A DNA stretch of 64,000 nucleotides from Pseudomonas sp. SDI (lineage in GTDB: Bacteria; Pseudomonadota; Gammaproteobacteria; Pseudomonadales; Pseudomonadaceae), in the NCBI RefSeq assembly GCF_003105155.1, contig NZ_QETK01000009.1:1-64000 (forward strand), in the 5' to 3' direction. A model generated the notes under the pieces. That model was not told where the DNA came from. It saw only the letters and a list, made by a program, of their open reading frames with translations, and made no database searches. Position 1 is the first letter of the stretch. Each line of letters starts with the position of its first letter. This document shows, piece after piece, positions 28,906 through 38,591 of this stretch. A program made the position numbers and the translations under genes.

Positions 28906-29050
28906 TGCCAGACTACTCCTGTCAGATCGTCAATAGGCTGAAAGCTAGCACAAGGCTATCGTCCGTGGCGGGTTTTGCAGGCCCGGCTATGCTCAATGGG
29001 TTCGGAAAAATCCTGACTGCCTTCCTGGCATCGACGAAAGGAGCGCTGCG

Positions 29051-29740
29051 ATGAGCAAGAAAGTGCTGGTGGTGGTGACCAATACGGCCAAGTACCCCGA
29101 CCTCAAGCGCGCCACCGGCCTGTGGCTGGGCGAAGCGGTGCACTTTGCCGAGAAGATCCAGCAGGCCGGCTATCAGGTCGACTACGTCAGCCCGGCCGGT
29201 GGCTATGTACCGATCGACCCGCACAGCCTGAGCATGGCCCAGGATATCGACTGGGCCTGGTACAACGACAAGGCGTTCATGAACCGCCTGGGCAGCACCC
29301 TCAGCCCGGGCCAGGTGAAGGCGGCCGATTACCGCGCCCTCTATTTTGCCGGTGGTCACGGGGTGATCTGGGACTTCCCCGACAGTGCCGGCCTGCAGCA
29401 ACTGGCCCGGCAGATCTTCGAAGCCGGTGGCGTGGTCAGTTCGGTGTGCCATGGCGCGGTGGGTTTGCTGAACATCAAGCTCAGCGACAATTCGCTGCTG
29501 CTCAAGGGCCGCGAGGTGACCGGTTTCTCGAATATCGAGGAACAGCTGGCGGAGCTGGACAAGGTGGTGCCCTACCTCACCGAAAACGAACTGGTGGCGC
29601 GTGGTGGCATTTATCGCAAGGCGGAAAACCCCTGGGAGGCATTCGCCATCTGCGATCAGTTGGAGGGCCGCCTGATCACTGGCCAGAACCCTGCATCCGG
29701 AGCCAAGGTCGCCGAACTGGTGCTGGCGGCACTGGGCTGA
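29051..29740 (+). CDS. DJ-1/PfpI family protein, Hsp31-like
   Basis: A 229-residue class I glutamine-amidotransferase-like protein. The nucleophile elbow VCHGAVGL has C133 and H134; E28 (LWLGEAVHF) is the conserved acidic partner, and the layout with PIDPHSL and GGHGVIWDFP is that of Hsp31/glyoxalase III types. Likely converts methylglyoxal to lactate or acts as a stress chaperone. AGGAGCGCTGCG precedes the ATG. Stand-alone gene. Confidence 0.88.
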   Translation: MSKKVLVVVTNTAKYPDLKRATGLWLGEAVHFAEKIQQAGYQVDYVSPAGGYVPIDPHSLSMAQDIDWAWYNDKAFMNRLGSTLSPGQVKAADYRALYFAGGHGVIWDFPDSAGLQQLARQIFEAGGVVSSVCHGAVGLLNIKLSDNSLLLKGREVTGFSNIEEQLAELDKVVPYLTENELVARGGIYRKAENPWEAFAICDQLEGRLITGQNPASGAKVAELVLAALG

Positions 29741-29890
29741 TACGGCGAACCTTCGCCGCCCGGCGCGTCGAGCAATACCACAACCGCTGTCAACCCGTCT
29801 GACAGGAGCCCCCTTCGTCACTCACTTATGCTGGACCCCCGCTGCCCGGGCCCCCGGGCTCCGCGCTGGCCTTGTCCACATAGGTGAATC

Positions 29891-30670
29891 ATGCCCTCAA
29901 AAAACGTTCGCGCCGGGCGCGTGTTGCTGGAACTGCTGGTAACCCTGCTGATCGGCATGGCGCCGGTGACCTGTGCCCTGGTGGTGGTGGTCTGGCAGGT
30001 CGACAAGAAGCTTGAAGCCACGGCCGAAGTTGCCTTGCGCGAAACCCTGCACCATACCGACGCGCTGATCGACACCCTGCATCAGGCCAGCAACAAGGTC
30101 TTGAGCCTGGCCGACTTTCCCTGTGACAAAGCCCTGCCAACCTTGCGCACCGAAGTGGTCACGCATTCAACCCTGCGCTCGCTGGTGCTGGTACGCGAGA
30201 ACCGTGCCTATTGCAGCACCGTGCATGGCGAATCGCAGTTGCTGGTCAATCCGGGGCATTACTTCAACCAGCGCTTGCGCCTGGAAGCGGGCAATGATGT
30301 GACCCCGGATTCGGCCATCCTCTATTACCGCTTGCAGGAGTATCCATTCGGGGTGCTGGCACTGAGCGACGCCAGGCACCTGCAACAGGTGATCCGCGCG
30401 ATCAAGGCCGATGTGACGCTGTTACTGGAGTTTGGCGATGACTACATGGCGGTCGACGGCATCGTCGACGGCAGCGTACCTGAACACCGTGAGCAGCATG
30501 TGCGGGCGATGTCGGAATACGGTTATGCGGTGCATGCCGGTTATCCGGCCGGGTACACCTGGAACGAGACCCTGGCGAATGCCCGCGCGGTGGCGCCCTC
30601 GGTGTTGCTGGTCGGGTTGCTGACGGCGATTGCCGCTTACTGGGCGATGTTCCGCCAGCGTCGGCGCTGA
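29891..30670 (+). CDS. Orphan CSS-domain membrane protein lacking an EAL domain
   Basis: A 259-residue protein with a transmembrane helix at each end (about 12-36 and 232-252) around a periplasmic domain with C78 (LADFPCDKALPTLR) and C108 in YCSTVHG. This is the CSS-motif sensor domain that normally precedes a cytoplasmic EAL phosphodiesterase (PdeC type), where the two cysteines form a redox-responsive disulfide. Here the frame ends seven residues after the second helix and no EAL gene follows. It could regulate another protein in trans, or be a truncation. Confidence 0.8.
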   Translation: MPSKNVRAGRVLLELLVTLLIGMAPVTCALVVVVWQVDKKLEATAEVALRETLHHTDALIDTLHQASNKVLSLADFPCDKALPTLRTEVVTHSTLRSLVLVRENRAYCSTVHGESQLLVNPGHYFNQRLRLEAGNDVTPDSAILYYRLQEYPFGVLALSDARHLQQVIRAIKADVTLLLEFGDDYMAVDGIVDGSVPEHREQHVRAMSEYGYAVHAGYPAGYTWNETLANARAVAPSVLLVGLLTAIAAYWAMFRQRRR

Positions 30671-30685
30671 CCTCAGCCAGGCTCA

Positions 30686-30731
30686 CGCGCCCCCTGCAGG
30701 CGCTGGCTTGCCTGCGCCTACAGGGCGCGCG
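30686..30731. terminator. Bidirectional hairpin between convergent genes
   Basis: CGCGCCCCCTG pairs, with one mismatch, with CAGGGCGCGCG around an inner CAGGC/GCCTG stem. It lies between the ends of the CSS protein gene and the convergent MFS gene. Confidence 0.6.
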
Positions 30732-30752
30732 TGGCCCCTATCGTCCAATGCA

Positions 30753-32162
30753 TCACGGCGCATACACCCCGCGCCCGGCATCCGCGGGCAGGCGCCGGAA
30801 CAACAGGCCGGAAGCCACACAGGCCACGCCCCCCAGCAGCATCACCCAGGCCACATCGCTGGCCAGCAGGCTGGCATGCCCGCGCACGCTCATCAGCAAC
30901 CCGAGCAACGCCGCCGCCATCCCCACCGACAGGCTCATGCTCAACTGCACCGTCATTGCCTGCAAACTGCTCGCTCGGCTGCTCAGTTGCGCCGGCACGT
31001 CGGCATAGGTCAAGGCGCCCAGGGTGCTGAACTGCAGTGAGCGGATCAGCGCACTGACAAACAGCATCAGCACAATCAGCCAGTACGGCGTATCGATACT
31101 GAACCACGCACACGCCGCCAGGCTCACCCCGGTAAACAGCGCATTCACTGTCAACGTGCGCCGAATGCCGAACCGGCGCACCACCCGCAGCGCCAGCAAC
31201 TTCATCAGAAACGCCCCGGCACCGCCTGCCAGGGTCAGCAACCCGGCGGCCAACGGGCTCATGCCGAAACAGCTCTGGAACAACAGCACCAGCAGAAACG
31301 GCCCGGACGCGGTGCCCAGGCGCAGCAGGTTGCCGCCCCAGAAGCTGATGCCGAAACTGGGAATCCGCAGCAGCGACAGGTCCAGCAACGGCCGTGCACA
31401 GCGCCGCGCGTGGCGTATATACAGCGCACCGCTCACGCCCCCGATCAGCAACAGCGCCATTCCCCAGGGCAGCGGCAGCAGGCGGTGGCCGAGCACCTCG
31501 AAGCCGAACACCAGCGCGCCCAGGCCAATGCCGCTCAGCAGCAATCCACGCCCATCCAGAGGTTCGCCACGTACACCGGGAAACGCCGGGATGTGCCGCT
31601 GCACCAGCAGCAACCCGAGCACGGCAATCGGCAGATTCACCAGAAAGATCCAGTGCCACGACAGAAACGTCACCATCAACCCGCCCAGTGGCGGCCCGAG
31701 GATCGGCCCGATCAGCGCCGGGATGGTCAGGTAGGACAGGTTGCGCATCAGTTCTGCGCGCGGCGACCAGCGCAACAGCAGCACCTGCCCGACCGGCACC
31801 ATCATCGCCCCGGCGACGCCCTGCAGCATGCGCGCCAGGCACAGTTGCAGCAGCGTCGAGGACAATGCGCAGGCCAGCGACGCCACGCCGAACAGCACAA
31901 TCGCCCACTGAAACAGCCGCTTGGGCCCGAATCGGTCCGCCGCCCAGCCGCTCACCGGCACGAACAGTGCCGCCGCCAACAGGTACAACGACACCACCAG
32001 GTTCATCCGCACGCTCGGCGCCTCGAACTCCCGCGCCATCTGCGGCAAGGCCGTCATCACCACCGTGGCATCGATCAACTCCATGCACAGCGCACAGCCG
32101 ATGATCATCGGCACCCGCCGCGAGCGGCTGTTCAGGGCAGGCAAACATGCCGGCAGGGTCAC
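30753..32162 (-). CDS. MFS exporter, DHA2 (EmrB/QacA-like) family
   Basis: A 469-residue inner-membrane protein with about 14 hydrophobic segments. MELIDATVVMTALPQMAREF in helix 1 and GWAADRFGPKRLFQ between helices 2 and 3 are DHA2 drug:proton antiporter signatures; the motif GPILGPPLGG marks exporters. The start appears to be GTG directly abutting the stop of the upstream oxygenase (TGAGTG), so it ends the sulfur-scavenging array. It may export a product or toxic intermediate; substrate unknown. Confidence 0.88.
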   Translation of the reverse strand: MTLPACLPALNSRSRRVPMIIGCALCMELIDATVVMTALPQMAREFEAPSVRMNLVVSLYLLAAALFVPVSGWAADRFGPKRLFQWAIVLFGVASLACALSSTLLQLCLARMLQGVAGAMMVPVGQVLLLRWSPRAELMRNLSYLTIPALIGPILGPPLGGLMVTFLSWHWIFLVNLPIAVLGLLLVQRHIPAFPGVRGEPLDGRGLLLSGIGLGALVFGFEVLGHRLLPLPWGMALLLIGGVSGALYIRHARRCARPLLDLSLLRIPSFGISFWGGNLLRLGTASGPFLLVLLFQSCFGMSPLAAGLLTLAGGAGAFLMKLLALRVVRRFGIRRTLTVNALFTGVSLAACAWFSIDTPYWLIVLMLFVSALIRSLQFSTLGALTYADVPAQLSSRASSLQAMTVQLSMSLSVGMAAALLGLLMSVRGHASLLASDVAWVMLLGGVACVASGLLFRRLPADAGRGVYAP

Positions 32163-33335
32163 TCAGAACAGTCCCGAGGTTGGTGGCGGCGTGCCGCTCA
32201 GTTGCCAGGCGCCGACCGCTGCGGCTTTCCAGTGGCGCGGATTGTGGTTGGTGACGGTGCGCGCATTGCGCCAGTGGCGGTCGAGGTTGTGTGCACGGCC
32301 GGTGGTCGAGGCGCCGCCGACATCGAACAGCAGCTCGGCGGCCTTCAGCGCCGATTCGCCGGTAATGAACTGGGCCTGGGCAACATCGACGGCCGCCACG
32401 TCCACCAGCGTCGGTTCCAGCTCGGCGGCCCAGGCGCGGTCGATGCTCGCCGCCGCCTTGAGCACCACCGCTTCGGCGCTGAACGCCCGCGCCGAGATCT
32501 CGCCGACGCTCAGTTGCACGTAGGGATCGTCGACCGAGCGGGTGGCCGTGCTGTGCTTGATCGGCCGGGCGTGCTCGCGGGCAAAGCGGGCGGCGTCATC
32601 CAGTGCATTGCGCGCAATCCCGGCCTGTACGGTGGCCAGGAACAGTTGCAGGAACGGCGTGACAAGGGTGCGCCTGCCCTCCTCCACGGTACGCGTGCGG
32701 ATCTCGTCGGCGAACACCTGCACGTTGTTCAGGCGGGTGGTGCCACTGGCGGTGAGGCGCTGGCCCATGGCGTCGAAGTCGTCGAGCAGCTCCAGCCCGG
32801 CGCGATCGCGCGGCAGCACGAACGACACCGGCAGGTCCTGCTCGTCCAGCGCCACCGTGCTGATCCAGTCGGCGTACAGCGCGCCGGTGCTGTAATACTT
32901 GCTGCCGCTGGCGCGAAAATGCGCGCCCTCGGCAACGATCCGCGCACTCACCAGCCCATTGGCACCGCCAACCTCCCAGCCGGCATTACCGACGATGGCA
33001 CCGTCCAGGTAACGCGCGAACCAGCGCCGGCGCTCCTCTTCCGCGCCCTCGGCACGCGAGGCCAGCAGCCCTTCGACAAAACCGAAACCGGGGCGCAGGG
33101 CCTGGGCCACGTTGGAGTCGACGGCGGCGATGCGCAGCAACAGGCCGATCACATCGGCCACCGAACCACCGGGGCCGCCGTAGGCCTGCGGAATGCGGCA
33201 GGTATACAAGCCGGCCTCGGCGATCTGGCGGATCGCCTCGAACGGCAGTTCGCGCTCGCGTTCACGCCGCGCGGCGCCCTCGGCGATCAGTGGCAGCAGC
33301 CGGTCGAGGTTGCGCTGCAGGGTTTGTACTGACAT
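32163..33335 (-). CDS. SfnB/DszC-like flavin-dependent monooxygenase
   Basis: A 390-residue member of the acyl-CoA dehydrogenase-like oxygenase group. IPQAYGGPGGS, SKYYSTGALYADWI, FDAMGQRLTASGTTRLNNV and the C-terminal NLDRHWRNARTVTNHNP are the DszC/SfnB hallmarks. It lacks the catalytic-glutamate end motif of true acyl-CoA dehydrogenases. Probably uses FMNH2 and O2 to oxidise an organosulfur compound taken up by the linked transporter. It starts 9 nt after the ABC ATPase stop. Confidence 0.87.
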   Translation of the reverse strand: MSVQTLQRNLDRLLPLIAEGAARRERERELPFEAIRQIAEAGLYTCRIPQAYGGPGGSVADVIGLLLRIAAVDSNVAQALRPGFGFVEGLLASRAEGAEEERRRWFARYLDGAIVGNAGWEVGGANGLVSARIVAEGAHFRASGSKYYSTGALYADWISTVALDEQDLPVSFVLPRDRAGLELLDDFDAMGQRLTASGTTRLNNVQVFADEIRTRTVEEGRRTLVTPFLQLFLATVQAGIARNALDDAARFAREHARPIKHSTATRSVDDPYVQLSVGEISARAFSAEAVVLKAAASIDRAWAAELEPTLVDVAAVDVAQAQFITGESALKAAELLFDVGGASTTGRAHNLDRHWRNARTVTNHNPRHWKAAAVGAWQLSGTPPPTSGLF

Positions 33336-33344
33336 GGAACGTCC

Positions 33345-35018
33345 TTATATGGCCAATTTGAGGAATTCGAAGGCCAGCCGCCGCCCGCTTTCCAAGTGCG
33401 GAATGGCGTCGAGCAGGGCCTGGGTGTAGGGGTGCTGCGGATGGTCGAACACCGCGCGCACGCTACCGGCCTCCACGGCCACGCCGTCCTTCATCACCAG
33501 CACGTCGTCGCTGACGTGGTTGATCACCCCCAGGTCGTGGGAAATGAACAGACAGGCCAGGCCCAGGCGCTGCTTGAGGTCGGTGAGCAGTTCGAGAATC
33601 TGTGCCTGCACCGACACATCCAGCGCCGAGACCGGCTCGTCGCATACCAGAATCTGCGGCCCGGCCGCCAGGGCGCGGGCAATCGCGATGCGCTGGCGCT
33701 GGCCGCCCGACAGCTCGATTGGCCGCCGACCAAGCAAGGCGCTGTCCAAGCGCACCAGACCAAGCAGCTCGGCGGCCCGCGCCGGCCAGTCGGCGCGTTT
33801 GTGCCCGGCCACCTGCAAGGCCTCGAACAGCACCCGCTGCACGCTATAGCGCGGGTCGAAGGAACTGAGCGGGTCTTGGAACACCACCTGAATGCTGCGC
33901 CGCAGCCCGCACCGCTGGGCCTCGCTGAGGCGCAACCAGGGCTGGCCCTTGAGTTCGATGTCGCCTTGATCCGGGGTTTCCAGGCCGAGGATCATCCGCG
34001 TCAGGGTGGTTTTGCCGGAGCCGGATTCACCCACGATGCCCAGGGTCTTGCCACGCTGCAGGCTCAGCGACACCGCGTTGACCACGGTGCGCAACTGCCC
34101 GTCCGGCCCCTTGAAAGCCTTGCTCAGGTTACGCACTCGCAGCAGTGGCGGCGGGTGCGGGCCGGCGGCCGGGGCTACGGCTGCCAGCGGCGCGCGCGGC
34201 GCGGCCGGCTTGCGCTGGAAGTGCACCGCGCGGCCGGCCTGCAGCAGGTACTGGGTGTAGGGGTGCTGCGGATCGTGCAGCACCTGCTCGACACTGCCCT
34301 GCTCGACGATCACGCCGTTGTGCATCACCGCCACGCGATTGGCCAGCCGCGACACCACTGCCAGGTCATGGCTGACGATCAGCATCGCGGTGCTGTCGCC
34401 GCGCAGCGTTTCGAGCAGGGTCAGCACCTGCGCCTGCACCGTGGCGTCCAGCGCCGTGGTCGGTTCGTCGGCGATCAGCAGGCGCGGGTTGCAAGCAATC
34501 GCCGAAGCGATCAGCGCGCGCTGACGCAAGCCGCCGGAAAGCTGATAGGGATACTGCCGGGCGCGCAGTTCCGGCGCCGGCACACCGACCGCACGTAACA
34601 GCTCGATGACCCGCGCCTCGCGCTCGGCACGAGTAAGACCGGTGTGCAACTGCAGCGGCTCGGCGATCTCCTTGCCAACCGGGCGCAACGGGTCGAGCGC
34701 GCCGAGCGCATCCTGCATGACGAAGCCGATCTGCGCGCCGCGAATGCTACGCCAGGTGCGTTCGTCGAACTGGCGCAGGTCATGCCCGGCAAAGGCCAGG
34801 CGCCGGGCCTGGACCTGCGCGCCGACGCCGGTCAGCCCGGCCAGGGTGCGTGCGCTCACGCTCTTGCCCGAGCCGGACTCGCCGACCAACGCCAGGCACT
34901 CGCCACGGTCGAGCTGGAAACTGATGCCCTTGAGGGTCGGCTGCGCCTGTGCGCCAAAGCGCACCTGCAGGTCCTCGACCTCGATCAGCGGGGGGGTGCG
35001 GTGCACGGTCAGGCTCAT
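33345..35018 (-). CDS. Oligopeptide-type ABC transporter, fused double ATPase (DppD-DppF)
   Basis: A 557-residue protein with two complete ATPase domains. Domain 1 (residues 10-270) has GESGSGKS, LSGGLRQRA and LIADEPTTALD; domain 2 (about 300-550) has GESGSGKTT, LSGGQRQRIAIARAL and LVCDEPVSALD. Each ends with the oligopeptide-binding (oligo_HPY) DPQHPYTQ motif. The fusion replaces separate DppD and DppF. The ATG at 35018 overlaps the DppC stop by 4 nt (ATGA). Energises import by the DppB/DppC-like permeases and DppA-like lipoprotein of this array. Confidence 0.93.
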   Translation of the reverse strand: MSLTVHRTPPLIEVEDLQVRFGAQAQPTLKGISFQLDRGECLALVGESGSGKSVSARTLAGLTGVGAQVQARRLAFAGHDLRQFDERTWRSIRGAQIGFVMQDALGALDPLRPVGKEIAEPLQLHTGLTRAEREARVIELLRAVGVPAPELRARQYPYQLSGGLRQRALIASAIACNPRLLIADEPTTALDATVQAQVLTLLETLRGDSTAMLIVSHDLAVVSRLANRVAVMHNGVIVEQGSVEQVLHDPQHPYTQYLLQAGRAVHFQRKPAAPRAPLAAVAPAAGPHPPPLLRVRNLSKAFKGPDGQLRTVVNAVSLSLQRGKTLGIVGESGSGKTTLTRMILGLETPDQGDIELKGQPWLRLSEAQRCGLRRSIQVVFQDPLSSFDPRYSVQRVLFEALQVAGHKRADWPARAAELLGLVRLDSALLGRRPIELSGGQRQRIAIARALAAGPQILVCDEPVSALDVSVQAQILELLTDLKQRLGLACLFISHDLGVINHVSDDVLVMKDGVAVEAGSVRAVFDHPQHPYTQALLDAIPHLESGRRLAFEFLKLAI

Positions 35019-35902
35019 CGGGATTTTCCTTCGCTGCGACGCAGCAGTGCGCGGCCGATGGCGCTGATCGAGACCACCGTCAGGGTGATCGCCAGCGCCG
35101 GCCAGGTGACCAGCCACCAGGCGTTGGCCAGGTAATTGCGGCCGATGGCGAGCATCCCGCCCCACTCCGCGACCGGCGGCGGCGCGCCGAAACCGAGGAA
35201 GCTCAGCGCAGCGCCGGCAATGATGTTGCCGCCGATGCCGATGGTGGCGAGGATCAGCACCGGTTTGATTGCATTGGGCAGCACATGCCGGGCGATCACC
35301 GCGCGGCGGCGCAAGCCGAGGGTGGTTGCCGCTTCGACGTAGCCGGCATTGCGCACCACCAGGGTTTGCGCCCGAACCAGCCGGGCATAGCGCGGCACAC
35401 TGGCGATGCCGACGGCGATCACGGTGTTGAGCAGGCCCTGGCCGAAGAAGGTGATGATCACCAGCGCCAGCAACAGGTCGGGAAACGCCAGCAACACATC
35501 GACCAGGCGCATCACCGCACCATCCAGCCAGCGCGGGCCAAGCCCGGCCAGTAGGCCGAACAGCGTACCGATCAGCAGGCCGATGGCGGTCGCCGCCAGC
35601 CCCAGCAGCAACGACGGGCGCACCGCGTACACCAGCCGGGTAAGAATGTCCCGGCCGTTTTCGTCGGTGCCCAGCCAGTGCAGGCTGTCCGGGGCGCGGA
35701 AGGCCAGGCGCGCATTGGCCGCCAGCGGATCGCCGCCGACCAGCCAGCCAGGCTGCACTGCCGCCACCAGCAACAGCAGCACGAACAGCGCCGCCAGCAG
35801 CAGGCCGGGGCGCCATTGCCAGCGGCGCCAGGCGCCGCGTCGCGGGCCCAGCAGCGGCTCGAAATCGAGCTTCAGCTCGGGGTTGCCAACAGTTGTGTTC
35901 AT
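35015..35902 (-). CDS. Oligopeptide-type ABC permease, DppC-like
   Basis: A 295-residue permease with an N-terminal helix (LLLAALFVLLLLVAAV) and about five further helices. WLGTDENGRDILTRLVY and the EAATTLGLRRRAVIARHVLPN loop (EAA motif contacting the ATPase) are DppC signatures. It is separated from its DppB partner by two oxygenase genes, an unusual interleaved order. Translationally coupled to the ATPase gene. Confidence 0.93.
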   Translation of the reverse strand: MNTTVGNPELKLDFEPLLGPRRGAWRRWQWRPGLLLAALFVLLLLVAAVQPGWLVGGDPLAANARLAFRAPDSLHWLGTDENGRDILTRLVYAVRPSLLLGLAATAIGLLIGTLFGLLAGLGPRWLDGAVMRLVDVLLAFPDLLLALVIITFFGQGLLNTVIAVGIASVPRYARLVRAQTLVVRNAGYVEAATTLGLRRRAVIARHVLPNAIKPVLILATIGIGGNIIAGAALSFLGFGAPPPVAEWGGMLAIGRNYLANAWWLVTWPALAITLTVVSISAIGRALLRRSEGKSR

Positions 35903-35929
35903 AGGCGTTCGATCACTGTGCGCAAGGGC

Positions 35930-37273
35930 TTAGACGGCGGCGGCCGTACGCTGGTACTGGCTGGCCGGGTATGGCAGGCCAAGGTGTTCACGCAGGGTGC
36001 TGCCGCGGTATTCGCGGCGGAACACGCCACGCTGCTGAAGCAGCGGCACCACCTGATCGACGAACACCTCGACGCCCGAAGGAAACACGTCCGGCATGAT
36101 GTTGAAGCCGTCTGCGGCGCCGTTGCGGAACCAGTGCTCAAGGGTGTCGGCAACCTGCTCCGGCGTCCCCACCAGCAGCCGGTGCCCCACCAGGATCCGC
36201 CGCGACAGCGCGCGGAGGGTCAGGTTTTCCCGTCGTGCCAGGTTCAGCTGGGCTTCGAGGAAACCCTGCGAGCCACGTTCGAACTCGCTCACCGGGCCGA
36301 TCCGCGCCCACGGCAATGGCGCGTCCAGGTCCAGCTCGCTGGCGGCCAGGCCGACCCGCGCCGCCACTTGCTGGATCAGCCCTTCCTCGCCGTAATAAGC
36401 GTTCAACTCGTCGAAGCGCGCGTGCGCCTCGGCTTCGGTGCTGGCGATCACCGTCGACAGGCCGGGCATGATTTTCAGGTGTTCGGGGTTGCGCCCCCAG
36501 TGACGCGCCCGCTGCTTCATCTCGCGGTAGAACGCCTGGCCATCGACCAGGGTGGTCTGGGTGGTGAAGATCGCATCGGCATAGCGTGAGCCCAAGGCCT
36601 TGCCGCCTTCCGACGAGCCGGCCTGCACCAGCACCGGCCGCCCCTGGGGCGAGCGTGGCAGGTTCAGCGGGCCCTTGACCGAGAAATGCTCGCCGACGAA
36701 GTCGATGCTGTGCACCTTGCGCGGGTCGGCGAAGTGGCCGTTGACGGTGTCGGCGATGATCGCATCGTCTTCCCAGCTGTCCCACAGCTTGAGGGTCACG
36801 TCGATGAACTCCGCAGCCCGCGCATAGCGGTCGACATGCCGTGGCGCGCCGGCCAGGCCGAAGTTCTGCGCGGCGGCGTCGGTGGCGTTGGTCACCACGT
36901 TCCAGGCCGCGCGGCCGCCGCTGAGGTGGTCGAGCGAGCTGAAGCGCCGGGCCAGGTTGAACGGCTCGTTGTAGCTGCTCGAAGCCGTGGCGATGACGCC
37001 GATATGTTGCGTGGCCAGGGCCACGGCGGTCAGCAATACCGTGGGTTCCAGGCGCCCGGCCGGGTGCCGGGCGACATCGGCGCCGAGTGCCGGGCCGTCG
37101 GCGAGGAAGATCGCGTCGAGGCAGCCGCGCTCGGCAATCTTCGCGATCGTGCTGTAGTAGCCGACATCCAGGTAGGCGTTGGCCGGCACTTCGGCCTTGC
37201 GCCAGGCACCGGCATGAGCGCCAAAGCCGAGGATGTTCATGCCGATGCTCATTTGTGCTGTTTCGCTGCTCAT
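35930..37273 (-). CDS. LLM-class FMNH2-dependent monooxygenase (NtaA/SnaA/DszA type)
   Basis: A 447-residue TIM-barrel luciferase-like oxygenase. ERGCLDAIFLADGPALG, SSYNEPFNLARRFSSLDHLSGGRAAWN and VLVQAGSSEGG are characteristic of the NtaA/SnaA/DszA group, which cleaves C-N or C-S bonds with reduced FMN. The ATG at 37273 has AGGAG 7 nt upstream. Together with the DszC-like neighbours it suggests a two-step sulfoxidation and cleavage of an organosulfur substrate; the substrate is unknown. It needs FMNH2 from a reductase not encoded in this array. Confidence 0.9.
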   Translation of the reverse strand: MSSETAQMSIGMNILGFGAHAGAWRKAEVPANAYLDVGYYSTIAKIAERGCLDAIFLADGPALGADVARHPAGRLEPTVLLTAVALATQHIGVIATASSSYNEPFNLARRFSSLDHLSGGRAAWNVVTNATDAAAQNFGLAGAPRHVDRYARAAEFIDVTLKLWDSWEDDAIIADTVNGHFADPRKVHSIDFVGEHFSVKGPLNLPRSPQGRPVLVQAGSSEGGKALGSRYADAIFTTQTTLVDGQAFYREMKQRARHWGRNPEHLKIMPGLSTVIASTEAEAHARFDELNAYYGEEGLIQQVAARVGLAASELDLDAPLPWARIGPVSEFERGSQGFLEAQLNLARRENLTLRALSRRILVGHRLLVGTPEQVADTLEHWFRNGAADGFNIMPDVFPSGVEVFVDQVVPLLQQRGVFRREYRGSTLREHLGLPYPASQYQRTAAAV

Positions 37274-37295
37274 GGCAACTCCTGAGGTGAGGTGA

Positions 37296-38534
37296 TCAAA
37301 CCGCGCTGGCTTCATCGCGGCTGCCCTGCTGGGCGCCGTCCTGCCCGTGCAGGGCGCGCCAGGCGGCGCCGGGGCTGATGCCGTTGAGGTAGTAGTTGCC
37401 CAGCGCCTGCTCGCGGTACACCGCCGGGTTGTGCGAAGCCAGGGTCCGCGCGTTGCGCCAGTGCCGGTCGAGACGCCGGGCCTGGCTGGTGGCCGAGGCA
37501 CCGCCAACTTCGAACAGCAGCGTGGTGGCCTCCAGCACCTGCTCCAGCACCATCTGCTGGGCCTGGAAGGTGCGGATGTCGGCCTCGACGTAATCGGCCT
37601 CGCTGGCCGTACCGGCCAGTTCGGCCTGGTGCACGCTTTCGAGCACCTCGGCCACCCGCAGCACCAGCGATTCGGCGGCATAGGCCAGGCTCGACAGGCG
37701 CCCGATCACCCGCTGCACCAGCGGATCGTCTTTCGGGCTCGACTGCCCCGGCACGCCGAACGCGCGGGTACGGCCCTGGACGAAGCTGGTGGCGTCGCTG
37801 AGCACCGCACGGGCGATGCCGGCCAAGGTGGCTAGGTGGAACAGCTGGTAAAACGCCGACAGGTACGATTCGGCGCGCAGCTCGCCCGGCTTGAAGCGGC
37901 GCAGGACGTGGGCGTCCGGCACCGCGACCTTGTTGAAACGGGTGGTGCCGCTGCCGCTCAAGCGCTGACCGAAGCCGTCCCAGTCGTCTTCGCGGCTGAC
38001 CCCGGGGGCGTCGACGGCCACCACCACACTGACGAAATCCTTGTCGTGCATGGCCACCGCGGCCACCCAGTCGGCGTAGATGGCGCCGGTGCAGTAGTAT
38101 TTTTCGCCATCGAGCAGCCAGCCGCTATCGCCGGCGCTAAGGCTGACCGAGTTGCTGCTACTGTCACTGCGCTCGGCCATCGCCGCGCCCCACAGCTGGC
38201 CGGCGACAACCTTGGCGAACCAGTAGTCCTGCGAAGCGGCATCGCCGCTGGACAGCCGGCCTTCGACAAAACCGAAATGCGCGCGAATGATCTGCGGCAG
38301 GTTCGAGTCGGCCTCGGCCAGGTCGATCAGCAGGCGAAACAGCACCGGCAGGCTGACCTCGCCGCCCTGGTGCGCGCGCGGCACGCGCAGGGCGGTGAAG
38401 CCTGCCGAGCGCAGCGCCGCGACCGCCTCGAAGGCCAGCTCGCGCTGCTGCTCGCGGGCCACGGCGCCGCGGGCAATCTCGGCGAACAGCGGCTGGAAGC
38501 GCGCGTGCAGTACGGAATAAGTGGCTTGGGTCAT
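37296..38534 (-). CDS. Second SfnB/DszC-like flavin-dependent monooxygenase
   Basis: A 412-residue relative of the oxygenase at 32163-33335. It shares PRAHQGGEVSLPVLF-type N-terminal architecture, EKYYCTGAIYADWVA, DDWDGFGQRLSGSGTTRFN and the ending RLDRHWRNARTLASHNP. AAGGAA precedes the ATG at 38534. Two DszC-like paralogues with one DszA-like enzyme in one operon suggest different substrates or sequential oxidations. The start is 57 nt after dppB. Confidence 0.87.
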   Translation of the reverse strand: MTQATYSVLHARFQPLFAEIARGAVAREQQRELAFEAVAALRSAGFTALRVPRAHQGGEVSLPVLFRLLIDLAEADSNLPQIIRAHFGFVEGRLSSGDAASQDYWFAKVVAGQLWGAAMAERSDSSSNSVSLSAGDSGWLLDGEKYYCTGAIYADWVAAVAMHDKDFVSVVVAVDAPGVSREDDWDGFGQRLSGSGTTRFNKVAVPDAHVLRRFKPGELRAESYLSAFYQLFHLATLAGIARAVLSDATSFVQGRTRAFGVPGQSSPKDDPLVQRVIGRLSSLAYAAESLVLRVAEVLESVHQAELAGTASEADYVEADIRTFQAQQMVLEQVLEATTLLFEVGGASATSQARRLDRHWRNARTLASHNPAVYREQALGNYYLNGISPGAAWRALHGQDGAQQGSRDEASAV

Positions 38535-38591
38535 GACAGTTCCTTGCATCTTGAAAGTAGTGTGAGCGCACTGAAACCCTGTGGCACGGGA

